64,000 nt of DNA, taken from Ignatzschineria rhizosphaerae (GTDB taxonomy: Bacteria; Pseudomonadota; Gammaproteobacteria; Cardiobacteriales; Wohlfahrtiimonadaceae). The translations under genes and the position numbers were made by a program. Under the pieces are notes generated by a model that made no database searches, was not told the origin of the DNA, and worked only from the letters and a program-made list of their open reading frames with translations. The DNA is taken from NCBI RefSeq assembly GCF_022655595.1, contig NZ_CP093379.1, positions 1,918,501-1,982,500 of the forward strand, in the 5' to 3' direction. Below are positions 30,092-39,548 of this stretch, piece by piece (position 1 is the first letter of the stretch; each line of letters starts with the position of its first letter).

Positions 30092-30964
30092 ATGTCTACC
30101 CAAAAAATCGGTTTAATCGTTGGTAAGTTTTACCCCCTGCATCAAGGGCATATCAATATGATTCTCTCTGCGAAACTAACCGTAGATGAGTTACATGTTT
30201 TTGTCTGCAGTGAAACCAAAAGAGATTGGCAACTCTACCTTGAAAGCGCCTTTACAAAAGCACCTACGAGTACCGATCGTGTTCAATGGGCTAAAGAGCT
30301 ACTACAGGGTATTGAAGGTATTATAGTACATGGCTTTAATGAAGATGGCATTCCTGCTTACCCCAACGGCTGGCAAGCCTGGAGTGACCGCTTAAAAGAG
30401 ACTTTAATTGCCAAAAGTATCAAGCCAACGATGATTTTTAGTAGTGAATTGCAAGATAAAGATTTCTATCAAAAATATTTTGAAACAGCTGTCACCTTAG
30501 TCGACCCTCCGCGAGATGCTTTTCCCGTTTCAGCAACTAAAATTCGTAATACCCCTTTTCAATACTGGACCTATATTCCGACGATCATTCGCAGCTTTTT
30601 TACCAAAACAATTATCATTGAAGAGCAACTTTCCCCCAATACGGCGCTACTTCCGGCAATCTTAAAACTTTTTAATGCTGTTGAAGTTCTGGGATATGAG
30701 AAAATCACCTTTCAGACTATTTCAATGCATGAAATACCCAAAACGATCAAAATGCATCAAGCTGATAATCGGCAAATCTCTGCCATTATTGGCTCACAGG
30801 GCTTTATTAATGAGATACAACAACAAGCAGATCCGATAGATCTCTTACAAAAATGCACCACATTATCCATTAAGCCTCAAGATCTGTCCCTCCAACATGA
30901 AGAACACGCACTTTTCAATGAAATCTCTAGCTTCATTAATCGTTTAATGATTTTAGATCAATAA
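30092..30964 (+). CDS. NadR-like NMN adenylyltransferase with degenerate kinase domain
   Basis: The N-terminal nucleotidyltransferase domain is well preserved: GKFYPLHQGH at about 11-20, and SATKIRNTPFQYW near 150. In NadR a ribosylnicotinamide kinase with a P-loop follows. Here the equivalent stretch reads TIIIEEQLSPNTALLP and has no GxxxxGK[ST], and the remainder is short. So it probably still makes NAD+ from NMN but cannot phosphorylate nicotinamide riboside. No helix-turn-helix domain is present, so it is not a repressor. The ATG at 30092 gives 290 residues; a TTG at 30062 is also open. Neither has a good Shine-Dalgarno sequence. Confidence 0.7.
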   Translation: MSTQKIGLIVGKFYPLHQGHINMILSAKLTVDELHVFVCSETKRDWQLYLESAFTKAPTSTDRVQWAKELLQGIEGIIVHGFNEDGIPAYPNGWQAWSDRLKETLIAKSIKPTMIFSSELQDKDFYQKYFETAVTLVDPPRDAFPVSATKIRNTPFQYWTYIPTIIRSFFTKTIIIEEQLSPNTALLPAILKLFNAVEVLGYEKITFQTISMHEIPKTIKMHQADNRQISAIIGSQGFINEIQQQADPIDLLQKCTTLSIKPQDLSLQHEEHALFNEISSFINRLMILDQ

Positions 30965-31014
30965 ACTAGATCATCATGAATTCGCTAAAAAAGAGCCTAC
31001 TTTTCCTGTTTTGA

Positions 31015-31176
31015 AATATAGCCGTGCAGTTTAAAAAATACTACCTTAAAAGTAAAAGAATACGGCATATCGATCAATTCAGCTTGTATGATACCCAAAT
31101 AGAACGATTCTTTTGCCTCTCATAACCGATACTCCGGCAATTTAATTTAGGATCGTTTAAACCCATTTCACTGTAA
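31015..31176 (-). repeat. Dispersed TIR element, copy E
   Basis: Inverted relative to copies A-C, about 162 bp. On the minus strand it starts TTACAGTGAAATGGGTTTAAA, contains ATTGCCGGAGTATCGGTTATGAGAG (shown here in overlap form) and ends TTTTTTAAACTGCACGGCTATA. The inner CCGGCA half-site is mutated. It is the only copy between codirectional genes (nadR-like and ilvA). The gap 30965-31385 otherwise holds only promoter-like DNA. Confidence 0.7.
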
Positions 31177-31227
31177 CGCTCATCCCTCTTTATTGATCAG
31201 CCCCTCAATATTAACCTATTTTAAAGA

Positions 31228-31255
31228 TTGACAATTTATTGCAAATAATTAGAAA
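31228..31255 (+). promoter_or_regulatory. Candidate ilvA promoter
   Basis: A consensus TTGACA at 31228-31233 is followed at 16 bp by TAGAAA, a weak -10 box. It lies about 150 bases before the chosen ilvA start. An 8-codon ORF at 31285 lacks the Ile/Val/Leu codons expected of an attenuator leader. Confidence 0.35.
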
Positions 31256-31385
31256 TAATCAACGATACAACAGAGAGCCTATAGATGCTCTTTTCTCGAA
31301 GTAAAGCTTGATAACTCTACTGCGCTCAGGCATTCTGTTCTACTTAGATAATCATTTTTTTGTAATCACTAAAGGTCAATTATTC

Positions 31386-32897
31386 ATGAATTCGTTAATC
31401 CGGGATATCCTATCTGCCCGTGTCTATGATGTTGCAAAAAATACGCAACTAGACAACCTCTATCTCCTAAGCCGCCAATTAAAATGTAATATTTGGCTCA
31501 AACGTGAAGATCTCCAACCGATTTTCTCATTTAAGATTAGAGGCGCATTTAACCGAATTTTCCAATTAAGCGAAGAGGAACGTGCTTGTGGAGTGATTTG
31601 TGCATCTGCGGGTAATCATGCTCAAGGCGTTGCGTTAAGTGGCCGTTATCTTAAAATTGACACCACTATTGTAATGCCTGTATCTGCACCTGACTTAAAG
31701 GTTAATGCTTGTCGGGAGATGGGAGCAAATGTGATCCTTCATGGCAATACGTTTGATGATGCTTATGATCATGCCCTTTACTTATCTAAAACCGAAGGTA
31801 AATGTTTTGTCCACCCCTTTGATGATCTTGCTGTTATTGCCGGTCAAGGCACCATCGGCAAAGAGATAATGGATCAAAAACCAGATCTTGATGCAATCTT
31901 TATTCCTGTTGGTGGTGGTGGACTTATTGCCGGCGTTGCCGCTTTCGTAAAGTTTATCGCTCCTAATTGTAAAATTATTGGCGTAGAGCCGGAAGAGTCC
32001 GCTTCAATGAAGGTCTCTTTAGAAGAGGGAAAACGCATCAAGCTCAACCAAGTAGGTTCATTTGCAGATGGCACTGCGGTAAAGCTTGTTGGGGAAAAAA
32101 CTTTTGAACTATGCCAACAGTATGTGGATGAGATTATCACGGTATCTACAGATGAGCTCTGCGCAGCGATGAAAGATATCTTTAATAATACACGCGCACT
32201 TAGCGAACCTTCGGGGGCATTGAGTGTGGCAGGTATTAAAAAATATCTACAAGAAAATCCCCATTGTGGCTTTAAAAATGTTGCCGGCATTTTAAGTGGC
32301 GCCAATATCAACTTCGACCGTCTTCGCCATGTAGCTGAACGTACAGAACTAGGTGAACGTAATGAAGCACTCATTGCGGTAAAAATTCCAGAAACCCCCG
32401 GAAGCTTCCAAAACTTTATCAATATCATCGGCAAAAGAAGCATTACAGAATTTAACTATCGCTATAGCAATCCTCAAGAAGCCGTGATTTTTGTCGGCTT
32501 ACAGCTCACGCAAGGAGACGATGAAAAAACACATATCATCGATCGCCTCACTGAACATAACCTCAATGTGATCGATCTTAGTGACAATGAGATGGCAAAA
32601 CTACATATTCGCCATATGGTTGGGGGAAAAGCAAACGTCAGTGATGAACGTCTTTTTAGATTTGAATTTCCAGAAAGACCTGGCGCCTTATTACAATTTT
32701 TATCAACACTTGCCGGCAGATGGAATATCAGCCTATTCCACTACCGAAATCATGGATCGGACTATGGCCGCGTTTTAATTGGCATGCAAGTTCCTGATGA
32801 GAATATCACAGATGGTTCATTCCAATCATTTTTAGATGAGTTAGGTTATAACTTTGAAGATGAAAATGACAACCCTGCATTTAAGCTCTTTCTATAA
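31386..32897 (+). CDS. ilvA: Threonine ammonia-lyase, biosynthetic
   Basis: PLP enzyme converting threonine to 2-oxobutanoate, the entry to isoleucine synthesis. The PLP lysine is in FSFKIRGAFNR (about 48-58), the phosphate-binding loop is VGGGGLIAG near 175-183, and two ACT-like regulatory domains follow from about residue 325. This indicates the long, isoleucine-inhibited type. I chose ATG 31386 (503 residues) because the upstream TTG at 31308 adds an unrelated hydrophobic stretch; E. coli IlvA has 514. No other ilv gene is nearby. Confidence 0.95.
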   Translation: MNSLIRDILSARVYDVAKNTQLDNLYLLSRQLKCNIWLKREDLQPIFSFKIRGAFNRIFQLSEEERACGVICASAGNHAQGVALSGRYLKIDTTIVMPVSAPDLKVNACREMGANVILHGNTFDDAYDHALYLSKTEGKCFVHPFDDLAVIAGQGTIGKEIMDQKPDLDAIFIPVGGGGLIAGVAAFVKFIAPNCKIIGVEPEESASMKVSLEEGKRIKLNQVGSFADGTAVKLVGEKTFELCQQYVDEIITVSTDELCAAMKDIFNNTRALSEPSGALSVAGIKKYLQENPHCGFKNVAGILSGANINFDRLRHVAERTELGERNEALIAVKIPETPGSFQNFINIIGKRSITEFNYRYSNPQEAVIFVGLQLTQGDDEKTHIIDRLTEHNLNVIDLSDNEMAKLHIRHMVGGKANVSDERLFRFEFPERPGALLQFLSTLAGRWNISLFHYRNHGSDYGRVLIGMQVPDENITDGSFQSFLDELGYNFEDENDNPAFKLFL

Positions 32898-32900
32898 ACG

Positions 32901-33062
32901 TTGATAATCGATTCAATTTAAGAAACCGTATTTTAAAAATAAAACGATACAGCGTGTAAACCAAACCCGCTGATACGATGCCGGATAGAACAGCAGTTAT
33001 GCCTCTCATAACCAATGTGCCGGCAACCTGTTTTAGCTATTTTTAAACCGATTTGACTATAA
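32901..33062 (-). repeat. Dispersed TIR element, copy D
   Basis: 162 bp, inverted relative to copies A-C. The plus-strand ends are TTGATAATCGATTCAATTTAAG and ATTTTTAAACCGATTTGACTATAA (read in parts). Both inner half-sites (TGCCGG and CCGGCA) are intact. It begins four bases after the ilvA stop codon and fills the gap to convergent ispH together with a terminator. Confidence 0.8.
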
Positions 33063-33066
33063 AACT

Positions 33067-33094
33067 AAAAAAGCGCCATAACGGCGCTTTTTTT
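33067..33094. terminator. Bidirectional terminator between ilvA and ispH
   Basis: AAAAAAGCGCC and GGCGCTTTTTT surround ATAAC, giving a strong stem with T-runs on both strands. Confidence 0.9.
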
Positions 33095-33121
33095 ATCTTT
33101 TCTTTCTAAGGGAATCAATCT

Positions 33122-34075
33122 TTATGCTTCTTCTGAAGGGCGTAATAATTTGGGGAGAGGAAAGACAATATCTTCCTCACATCCAGGCATATTCCCTTCT
33201 AACGCATAGCCATTATCTTTAAGATAAGTAATCACTTCTCGTACTAATACATCAGGTGCTGAAGCACCCGCTGTAACACCAAGATTCTCATGCCCATCTA
33301 GCCACGCAAGATCAATATCCGTTGCTCTATCGATCAAAAAGCTTACAGCGCCCTCTTTCTCTGCAAGTTCCCGTAAACGATTTGAGTTAGAGCTATTTTT
33401 AGAGCCCACTACTAAAATCAAGCTACACTGCTCTGCCAATGTTTTAACAGCATCTTGACGGTTTTGTGTTGCATAACAGATATCGCTCTTTTTTGGTCCT
33501 TGAATCTCAGGAAAACGCTCCCGTAGGCGATCGATAATTTGCGATGTATCATCAAGTGATAAGGTCGTTTGCGTTACATAAGCGATTTTTGATGGATCTT
33601 TAACCGTTAATTGATCAGCATCCTCTAAATCTTCAATAAGATGAATCTTGCCACCATATTGCTCATCAAACTGCCCCATAGTTCCAATCACTTCAGGATG
33701 CCCTTCATGACCGATGAGCACCGTATCCATTGCATCTTTGGCAAAACGCGTCACTTCTAAATGAACTTTTGTCACAAGTGGGCAAGTGGCATCAAAAACT
33801 TCTAAGCCTCTATTTTTAGCATTATCTTGAACCGCTTTAGAAACACCATGTGCTGAGAAAATAACAATTTTCCCATCTGGCACTTCATCTAATTCATCCA
33901 CAAAAATTGCGCCGCGATCCTTTAAAGTATCCACAACGTATTTATTATGAACCACCTCATGGCGCACATAAATCGGTGCCCCAAATAGATCTAATGCTCG
34001 CTCTACAATGCTAATTGCACGATCAACGCCAGCACAAAAACCTCGAGGATTTGCTAAAAATATCTTCTTAGTCAT
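33122..34075 (-). CDS. ispH: 4-hydroxy-3-methylbut-2-enyl diphosphate reductase
   Basis: Last enzyme of the MEP isoprenoid pathway, making IPP and DMAPP. Iron-sulfur ligands are visible: Cys in [11 protein letters not shown] (near 13), [11 protein letters not shown] (near 96) and [10 protein letters not shown] (near 197). SNSNRLRE lies in the C-terminal third. 317 residues, near the E. coli 316. Its ATG overlaps the carbonic anhydrase stop by four bases, so the two are translationally coupled. Confidence 0.96.
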   Translation of the reverse strand: MTKKIFLANPRGFCAGVDRAISIVERALDLFGAPIYVRHEVVHNKYVVDTLKDRGAIFVDELDEVPDGKIVIFSAHGVSKAVQDNAKNRGLEVFDATCPLVTKVHLEVTRFAKDAMDTVLIGHEGHPEVIGTMGQFDEQYGGKIHLIEDLEDADQLTVKDPSKIAYVTQTTLSLDDTSQIIDRLRERFPEIQGPKKSDICYATQNRQDAVKTLAEQCSLILVVGSKNSSNSNRLRELAEKEGAVSFLIDRATDIDLAWLDGHENLGVTAGASAPDVLVREVITYLKDNGYALEGNMPGCEEDIVFPLPKLLRPSEEA

Positions 34076-34698
34076 GACTTCCCTTCAACTGATTTTTCTC
34101 GCTCTTCATCAAGCAAATTAATATTTTCAACATAGCCATTCACAACCGTATGCAACTTCCCTGTTGTCGGGTGAATCACTAAACCATGAACAACAACACG
34201 CCCTGGCATCAATGGGTGGTTACGAATTTTATCCACCGTAAATCTCACACTATCTGCCACATTATCAAACCCACGAAGCCAGCCATCAAGGTCAATGCCG
34301 GCATTTCTTAAAGTTTGAATTGTGCCATCTGTAATACCAAACTTACGCGCCTTATCTAAAAGATGCTCAGGGTCAAAGCCGCGCATACCACAATCGGTAT
34401 GCCCAACCACCATAATCTCTTTTACATTAAACTCAAGTGCCGCAACTAATAAGCTACGCATAACAGCCCCCCAAGGATGGCTGATTAAGGCGCCGGCATT
34501 TTTAATAATTTTTGCATCCCCATTACGGATTCCCATCGCTTTAGGAAGAAGCTCTACAATACGAGCATCCATGCAGGTTAAAATGGCAATCTCTTTATTA
34601 GGATATTTATCCGTACAGAGATTGTCATACTCTTTAGAATCTACAAACTCACGATTATGATCTAAGATCTTATCGAGCATTGATTTATCATCAGCCAT
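34072..34698 (-). CDS. Beta-class carbonic anhydrase
   Basis: Zinc enzyme interconverting CO2 and bicarbonate. 208 residues. Ligands and dyad are CMDAR (near 42-46) and HTDCGMRG (near 99-106), the CxDxR...HxxC pattern of beta enzymes. The sequence is closer in style to the short Rv1284-like clade than to E. coli Can, as it has the [18 protein letters not shown] segment. It lies between lspA (23 bp) and ispH (4-bp overlap), probably inside one ribF-ileS-lspA-can-ispH transcript. Its insertion into the usual lspA-ispH neighbourhood is notable. Confidence 0.9.
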   Translation of the reverse strand: MADDKSMLDKILDHNREFVDSKEYDNLCTDKYPNKEIAILTCMDARIVELLPKAMGIRNGDAKIIKNAGALISHPWGAVMRSLLVAALEFNVKEIMVVGHTDCGMRGFDPEHLLDKARKFGITDGTIQTLRNAGIDLDGWLRGFDNVADSVRFTVDKIRNHPLMPGRVVVHGLVIHPTTGKLHTVVNGYVENINLLDEEREKSVEGKS

Positions 34699-34721
34699 AT
34701 TTTATATCCTATTGCTTGATA

Positions 34722-35258
34722 TTACGCTTGATTGTCATCTGCTACTTGTGACAATTTTCGTTTCTTTTCTGTAAATGATGACAAGATAATCAGCCCCACT
34801 CCTGAGGTTACAAATATATCTGCCACATTAAAGATCGGAAAACTACGCCCATTGTAAGTGACGTGAATAAAATCAATTACATGTCCTAAAACAACTCGAT
34901 CAATCAGGTTACCAATTGCGCCCACTAAAACACACGCTAAGCCAAATCTTAAAAGCTTCTCAACTCTATCAGTTCTCTTAATCCAAAAGAATAAGACAAT
35001 GGCAATGACAACGGTAATTCCGATAAAAAACCAACGTTGCCAACCTGCTTGATCTGCTAAGAAACTAAATGCAGCGCCAGGATTATAAGCCAAAGTCCAG
35101 TTTAAAAACCCGGGGATTACAGGGATCGGCTCCCCATAAAGCAGTAGATTTTCAGCTAAAGACTTTGTCCCAAAATCGAGAATAACCCCAATAATGACAA
35201 AAAGGGACCAGTAAATCATGTTTACTGGTCTCTTTGATGAGGAATGATCCTTACGCAT
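34722..35258 (-). CDS. lspA: Lipoprotein signal peptidase
   Basis: Aspartic protease that cleaves prolipoproteins in the inner membrane. Four membrane helices. The catalytic Asp residues lie in GNLIDRV and FNVADIFVTSG, and NPGAAFSFLAD is near 45-55. The ATG at 35258 (179 residues) overlaps the ileS stop codon by 8 bp. A second ATG at 35219 begins at the first conserved residues (MIYWSLF) and also has a purine-rich site upstream. Order ribF-ileS-lspA matches E. coli. Confidence 0.94.
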   Translation of the reverse strand: MRKDHSSSKRPVNMIYWSLFVIIGVILDFGTKSLAENLLLYGEPIPVIPGFLNWTLAYNPGAAFSFLADQAGWQRWFFIGITVVIAIVLFFWIKRTDRVEKLLRFGLACVLVGAIGNLIDRVVLGHVIDFIHVTYNGRSFPIFNVADIFVTSGVGLIILSSFTEKKRKLSQVADDNQA

Positions 35259-38124
35259 AATGACGCACTTCACCATCTGTTGTTAAGTTTTCAATACAGC
35301 GATCACAAAGCTCTGGATGCTCAGCGTGATGACCAACCTCTTTACGATGATGCCAACATCTTACACATTTTTTGTACTCTTCATCAGAAAGTACTTCCAC
35401 AGCTACTGAGAATTTCTCCCCATTTAACTCATGAACTTCTAATGATGTTTGACGTTCAGCAAATGGCTTCACATCAGCATAGGAAGAGAGTAAAACAAAT
35501 CGTAACTCATCTTCTAACATCGAGATCTCTTGAAGAAGATCATCAGAGGCATAAACCGTTATACGAGTTTGTAATGACGAACCGACCTTCCCTTCGCTAC
35601 GAAGCACTTCAATTTGTTTCGCCGCTTCCCCACGCACCGCTAGAAGCTTATTCCAAAATGCGGTATTAAACGGACTTGATGCATCTAAAGGTGCTAAGCC
35701 ATCATAGAATTCTGTTAAATATACAGATTCTAATCTCTCATTACCCCGCTCACGCATTGCAAGCCATACTTCTTCTGCCGTAAAGGTCAAAATAGGCGCC
35801 ATCCAGCGAACTAAGGCTTCAAGCACATGGAAGAGTGCTGTTTGTGCACTTCGTCTTGCTAAAGACTCTTTTGCTGCCGTATATTGACGATCTTTAATGA
35901 TATCTAGATAGAAACTACCTAAATCAATTGAACAGAAATATTGAAGCTTCTGATACACATTATGGAATGAGTATTCTAAGAAGGCTTCCTTAATCTCTTC
36001 TTGTACTTCAAGAGCACGCGCTACAATCCAACGATCAAGCGGTAACATCTCATTAAAAGAGACCCCGTTTTTAGCTAAATCAAATTCATTGGTGTTCGCA
36101 AGTAAGAAACGCACCGTATTACGAATACGGCGATAAGTCTCTGAGGTACGTTTTAAGATCTCATCTGAAACAGGAATCTCCCCACGATAATCTGTAGACG
36201 ATACCCAAAGACGAAGGACATCTGCCCCCATTTTATTAATAACATCAGCAGGCTCAATACCATTACCGAGAGATTTAGACATCTTACGGCCTTTTGAGTC
36301 AACCGTAAAACCATGCGTTAATAATGCTTTATAAGGTGCAACGCCATTAATCGCAACCGATGTAATGATCGATGAGTTAAACCAACCTCGATGCTGGTCT
36401 GATCCTTCTAAATAAAGATCTGCAGGATATGCCAGTTCTGGTCTTCTTGCTAAAACACTATAATGAGTTGTTCCTGAATCAAACCAGACATCTAATGTAT
36501 CTGTATTTTTTTGATATTCATCACAGCCATCTGCTTTAGAGAGATAATCTTCAACCGTCGCCCCGAACCATGCCTCTAAACCATCTTTACGAATGCGATC
36601 TGATACTTCTTGCATCAGCTCATCATTTTTAGGATGTAGCTCGCCGCTCTCTTTATGGATAAAGAAAGGAATTGGCACGCCCCAATAACGTTGACGAGAG
36701 ATACACCAATCGCCACGACCTTCAATCATCGCATAAAGGCGCTCACGCCCCCATGAAGGAATAAATTGTACTTGATCGATCTGGTCTAAAACTTCTTGGC
36801 GAAGACCCTTGTTATCCATACTGATGAACCATTGCGGCGTCGCACGATAGATCGTTGGCGTTTTATGTCTCCAGCAATGGGCATAACTATGGCTAATTTT
36901 TGTTTTATGCAGCAAGATGCCTCGCTCTTCTAGATAAGCGACCATGTTTGCTTCATTATCTTTAATATTTTTACCGGCAAAAACTGGCGTCGAATCGCTG
37001 TAAGTACCATCGCCTAATACAGGGTTTTCAAATTCAATGCCATATTTAAGCGCTACAGCATAGTCTTCCTCACCATGGGCTGGCGCTGTATGTACAAATC
37101 CCGTTCCGGCATCTAAAGTGACATGATCCCCTAAAATAACAGGGACCACTTTATTAACATCAATAGGATGTTTTACTTGTAAGTTTTCAAGGACTTTTCC
37201 TTCAAACTCCGCAAGTACCGGTAATTCACAATTCCAACTTTTCTCAAGCGCTTCTACAAGATCTTTTGCCACCAATAATTGTTGACCATCTTTATCAACT
37301 AGCGCATAGATAAAATCAGCATGGGCAGAAACAGCCGCGTTTCCTGGTAACGTCCAAGGTGTTGTTGTCCAAATTACAACGGCCACGTTATCAGAGACCG
37401 CATGCCCAATGCGTTTTGCTAAATCAGCACTATCGACTACTGGGAAAGCCACATCAATACTCAGTGATGTCTTATCTTGATACTCAACTTCCGCTTCCGC
37501 TAAAGATGATCCACAATCTAAACACCAATTAACAGGGCGAGCGCCTTTCTCTAAATGCCCCTTTGCAACGATATCTTTAAGTGCTAAAACAATATCTGCT
37601 TCACTATCTTGATTCATCGTTAAATAAGGTTTCTCTTCATAAGATAAAACCCCAAGACGTTTAAACCCTTTAGCTTGAATATCAATTTGAGAGCCGGCAA
37701 ATTCACGGCATTTTGCTCTAAATTCTGCAGGCGTTAACTTCTCTCCGACTTTACCATAAGTCTTTTCCACCACAAGCTCGATAGGCAAACCATGACAATC
37801 CCAACCTGTTACATAAGGAGAGTCAAATCCTAATTGGCTACGTGATTTAATAATCATATCTTTGAGAACTTTATTAACGGCATGACCTAAATGAATTGCA
37901 CCATTTGCATAAGGAGGGCCATCATGAAGAATAAACTTTGGCTTACCTTTAAAAATCTCACGTTGTTTATGATAAAGCTCAATACTATCCCAATATTGAA
38001 TAAAATCAGGCTCACGTTTTGGTAAATTTCCACGCATTGGGAAATCTGTTTCAGGTAAGTTTAACGTATCACGGTATACGTGATCATTCTTGTCTTCGTT
38101 CTTGTTTACTTTACTCACGTTCAT
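35251..38124 (-). CDS. ileS: Isoleucyl-tRNA synthetase
   Basis: Charges tRNA-Ile. 957 residues, bacterial type. The HIGH motif is in YANGAIHLGHA near 73, KMSKS in GRKMSKSLGNG near 610, and the C-terminal zinc finger CVRCWHH...CDRC near 915-945. The CP1 editing domain is intact by length. It starts 3 bp after ribF and ends overlapping lspA. The bacterial HxxxxHPELC form suggests the mupirocin-sensitive class, though this is an inference. Confidence 0.97.
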   Translation of the reverse strand: MNVSKVNKNEDKNDHVYRDTLNLPETDFPMRGNLPKREPDFIQYWDSIELYHKQREIFKGKPKFILHDGPPYANGAIHLGHAVNKVLKDMIIKSRSQLGFDSPYVTGWDCHGLPIELVVEKTYGKVGEKLTPAEFRAKCREFAGSQIDIQAKGFKRLGVLSYEEKPYLTMNQDSEADIVLALKDIVAKGHLEKGARPVNWCLDCGSSLAEAEVEYQDKTSLSIDVAFPVVDSADLAKRIGHAVSDNVAVVIWTTTPWTLPGNAAVSAHADFIYALVDKDGQQLLVAKDLVEALEKSWNCELPVLAEFEGKVLENLQVKHPIDVNKVVPVILGDHVTLDAGTGFVHTAPAHGEEDYAVALKYGIEFENPVLGDGTYSDSTPVFAGKNIKDNEANMVAYLEERGILLHKTKISHSYAHCWRHKTPTIYRATPQWFISMDNKGLRQEVLDQIDQVQFIPSWGRERLYAMIEGRGDWCISRQRYWGVPIPFFIHKESGELHPKNDELMQEVSDRIRKDGLEAWFGATVEDYLSKADGCDEYQKNTDTLDVWFDSGTTHYSVLARRPELAYPADLYLEGSDQHRGWFNSSIITSVAINGVAPYKALLTHGFTVDSKGRKMSKSLGNGIEPADVINKMGADVLRLWVSSTDYRGEIPVSDEILKRTSETYRRIRNTVRFLLANTNEFDLAKNGVSFNEMLPLDRWIVARALEVQEEIKEAFLEYSFHNVYQKLQYFCSIDLGSFYLDIIKDRQYTAAKESLARRSAQTALFHVLEALVRWMAPILTFTAEEVWLAMRERGNERLESVYLTEFYDGLAPLDASSPFNTAFWNKLLAVRGEAAKQIEVLRSEGKVGSSLQTRITVYASDDLLQEISMLEDELRFVLLSSYADVKPFAERQTSLEVHELNGEKFSVAVEVLSDEEYKKCVRCWHHRKEVGHHAEHPELCDRCIENLTTDGEVRHYA

Positions 38125-38127
38125 ATC

Positions 38128-39069
38128 CTACTTTTGAAGATTAAAATAATCTTTCGAAGCCTTAGCATCTGCTAAAATCTGTTTTTTTAAGGCTTCGATG
38201 TTCTCAAATCGTTGCTCATCTCTAATTTTAGAGAGAAACTTCACGCTAAAAGTTTCCCCATATAAATTTCGATTTACATCATGTAAGTGTACTTCTAAAT
38301 TCGGCTTTACGCCATTTACTGTTGGGCGATAACCGATATTAGCAACACCATTTAATATTTCATCAGTGCTACAAAGGCGAGCCTCTACATTATAAACACC
38401 TGTAAACAGAGGTTTAAAGCGCTTAATAGGTAGATTGATCGTTGCTGTCCCGAGCTGTCTTGCTAACTGATTACCATAGACAACTCGGCTAATAATCTCG
38501 TAAGATCGCCCCAAATAAAGGGCTGCTTGATTGAAGTTTGCACTTGCTAATGCTTCACGCACTAAAGTTGATGAAACGCGAACACCACCAATGTAGTAAT
38601 AGTCTTCCTTGATGACTTCAAAGTTAAACTTTTCAGATGCAGCGAGTAGGTCATTAAAAGATCCCGCAGCCTTAGCGCCAAATCTAAAGTCATCTCCCAC
38701 AACTATCGCTTTAACGCTTAAATCTTTCACTAGAAAATCATTAATAAAACTCTCTGGCGATTGATCACGAAGCATTGCCGTAAAGGGGAGAATAATGACT
38801 TCATCTACTAAGTTACGGGAACGAAGAAAGATCAGCTTCTCTTTCAAAGACATGACTCTTCCTGGCGCATCTTCGTTTAAGAAAAACTCATGAGGCAAAG
38901 GTTCAAAAGTAACCAAGGTTCGCTTAGTACCTGGATACTTTTTTTGCAATTCATTTAATTGATGTAATAACTTTTGGTGACCTAAATGAATACCATCAAA
39001 AGCACCAATCGTTAAAACCCGTGGTTCCCTAGGGATATTACATGAATCTCGGTAAAAGAAAAAATTCAT
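38128..39069 (-). CDS. ribF: Bifunctional riboflavin kinase/FMN adenylyltransferase
   Basis: Makes FMN and then FAD. N-terminal nucleotidyltransferase motif GAFDGIHLGHQKLL is at about 22-35, GDDFRFG near 125. The C-terminal riboflavin kinase starts near 185 with GRQLGT-type residues (QLARQLGTATINL) and ends with LRKQIL-like helices. 313 residues, as in E. coli. First gene of the ribF-ileS-lspA group; the upstream gap is the rplQ terminator. Confidence 0.95.
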   Translation of the reverse strand: MNFFFYRDSCNIPREPRVLTIGAFDGIHLGHQKLLHQLNELQKKYPGTKRTLVTFEPLPHEFFLNEDAPGRVMSLKEKLIFLRSRNLVDEVIILPFTAMLRDQSPESFINDFLVKDLSVKAIVVGDDFRFGAKAAGSFNDLLAASEKFNFEVIKEDYYYIGGVRVSSTLVREALASANFNQAALYLGRSYEIISRVVYGNQLARQLGTATINLPIKRFKPLFTGVYNVEARLCSTDEILNGVANIGYRPTVNGVKPNLEVHLHDVNRNLYGETFSVKFLSKIRDEQRFENIEALKKQILADAKASKDYFNLQK

Positions 39070-39085
39070 ATTTTCGACCGTTAAA

Positions 39086-39116
39086 TAAAAAAGCCGGCTA
39101 TAAGAATAACCGGCTA
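39086..39116 (-). terminator. Terminator of the ribosomal alpha operon
   Basis: In the rplQ direction AGCCGGTTAT and ATAGCCGGCT pair around a 4-base loop and are followed by T6. It lies in the 63-bp gap between rplQ and ribF. Confidence 0.85.
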
Positions 39117-39132
39117 ATAAATAATTTATGGT

Positions 39133-39519
39133 TTAGCTGGCATCAGCTTCGTTTGTTGCCGCTGGGCGATCTACAAACTCAATGTATGCCATTGGAGCGT
39201 TGTCTCCTGGACGGAAACCACACTTCATGATACGTAAGTAACCACCGTTACGATCTTTGAAAAGTGGACCGTAAACTTCGAAAAGTTTAGTAACCATTTC
39301 ACGTGATCTGAGTTCAGCGAATGCTTTACGACGATTAGCGACTGTATCTACCTTCGCAAGCGTGATTAAAGGCTCAACAACACCACGGAGCTCTTTCGCT
39401 TTTGGAAGGGTAGTTTTAATAATTTCATGTTCAAGAATAGATACAGACATATTTTTGAACATAGCTTTTCTATGTGCTGAGGTGCGACTAAATGCACGAC
39501 CTGCTTTACGATGACGCAT
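39133..39519 (-). CDS. rplQ: Ribosomal protein L17
   Basis: Large-subunit protein near the exit tunnel. Begins [20 protein letters not shown], nearly identical to the family. 128 residues. Last gene of the alpha operon, as in E. coli. The tail ends in an Ala/Asp-rich extension ([10 protein letters not shown]). Confidence 0.97.
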   Translation of the reverse strand: MRHRKAGRAFSRTSAHRKAMFKNMSVSILEHEIIKTTLPKAKELRGVVEPLITLAKVDTVANRRKAFAELRSREMVTKLFEVYGPLFKDRNGGYLRIMKCGFRPGDNAPMAYIEFVDRPAATNEADAS

Positions 39520-39548
39520 TGTAATACTTCCTATTCAATTAATTAAAA

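Noticed and set aside
31285-31311. 8-codon ORF as an ilvA attenuator leader peptide
   Set aside because: It encodes no run of Ile, Val or Leu codons, and no clear terminator/antiterminator pair follows.
31874-32443. 189-residue open frame antisense to ilvA
   Set aside because: It lies wholly inside ilvA, has no recognisable domain or ribosome-binding site, and has the Ser/Pro-rich composition typical of antisense shadows.
34322-34660. 112-residue open frame antisense to the carbonic anhydrase gene
   Set aside because: No independent signals; the sense frame carries all zinc ligands.
35244-35669. 141-residue open frame antisense to the end of ileS
   Set aside because: The ileS zinc-finger coding sequence explains it. 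The His/Leu-rich composition is that of a reverse-strand shadow.
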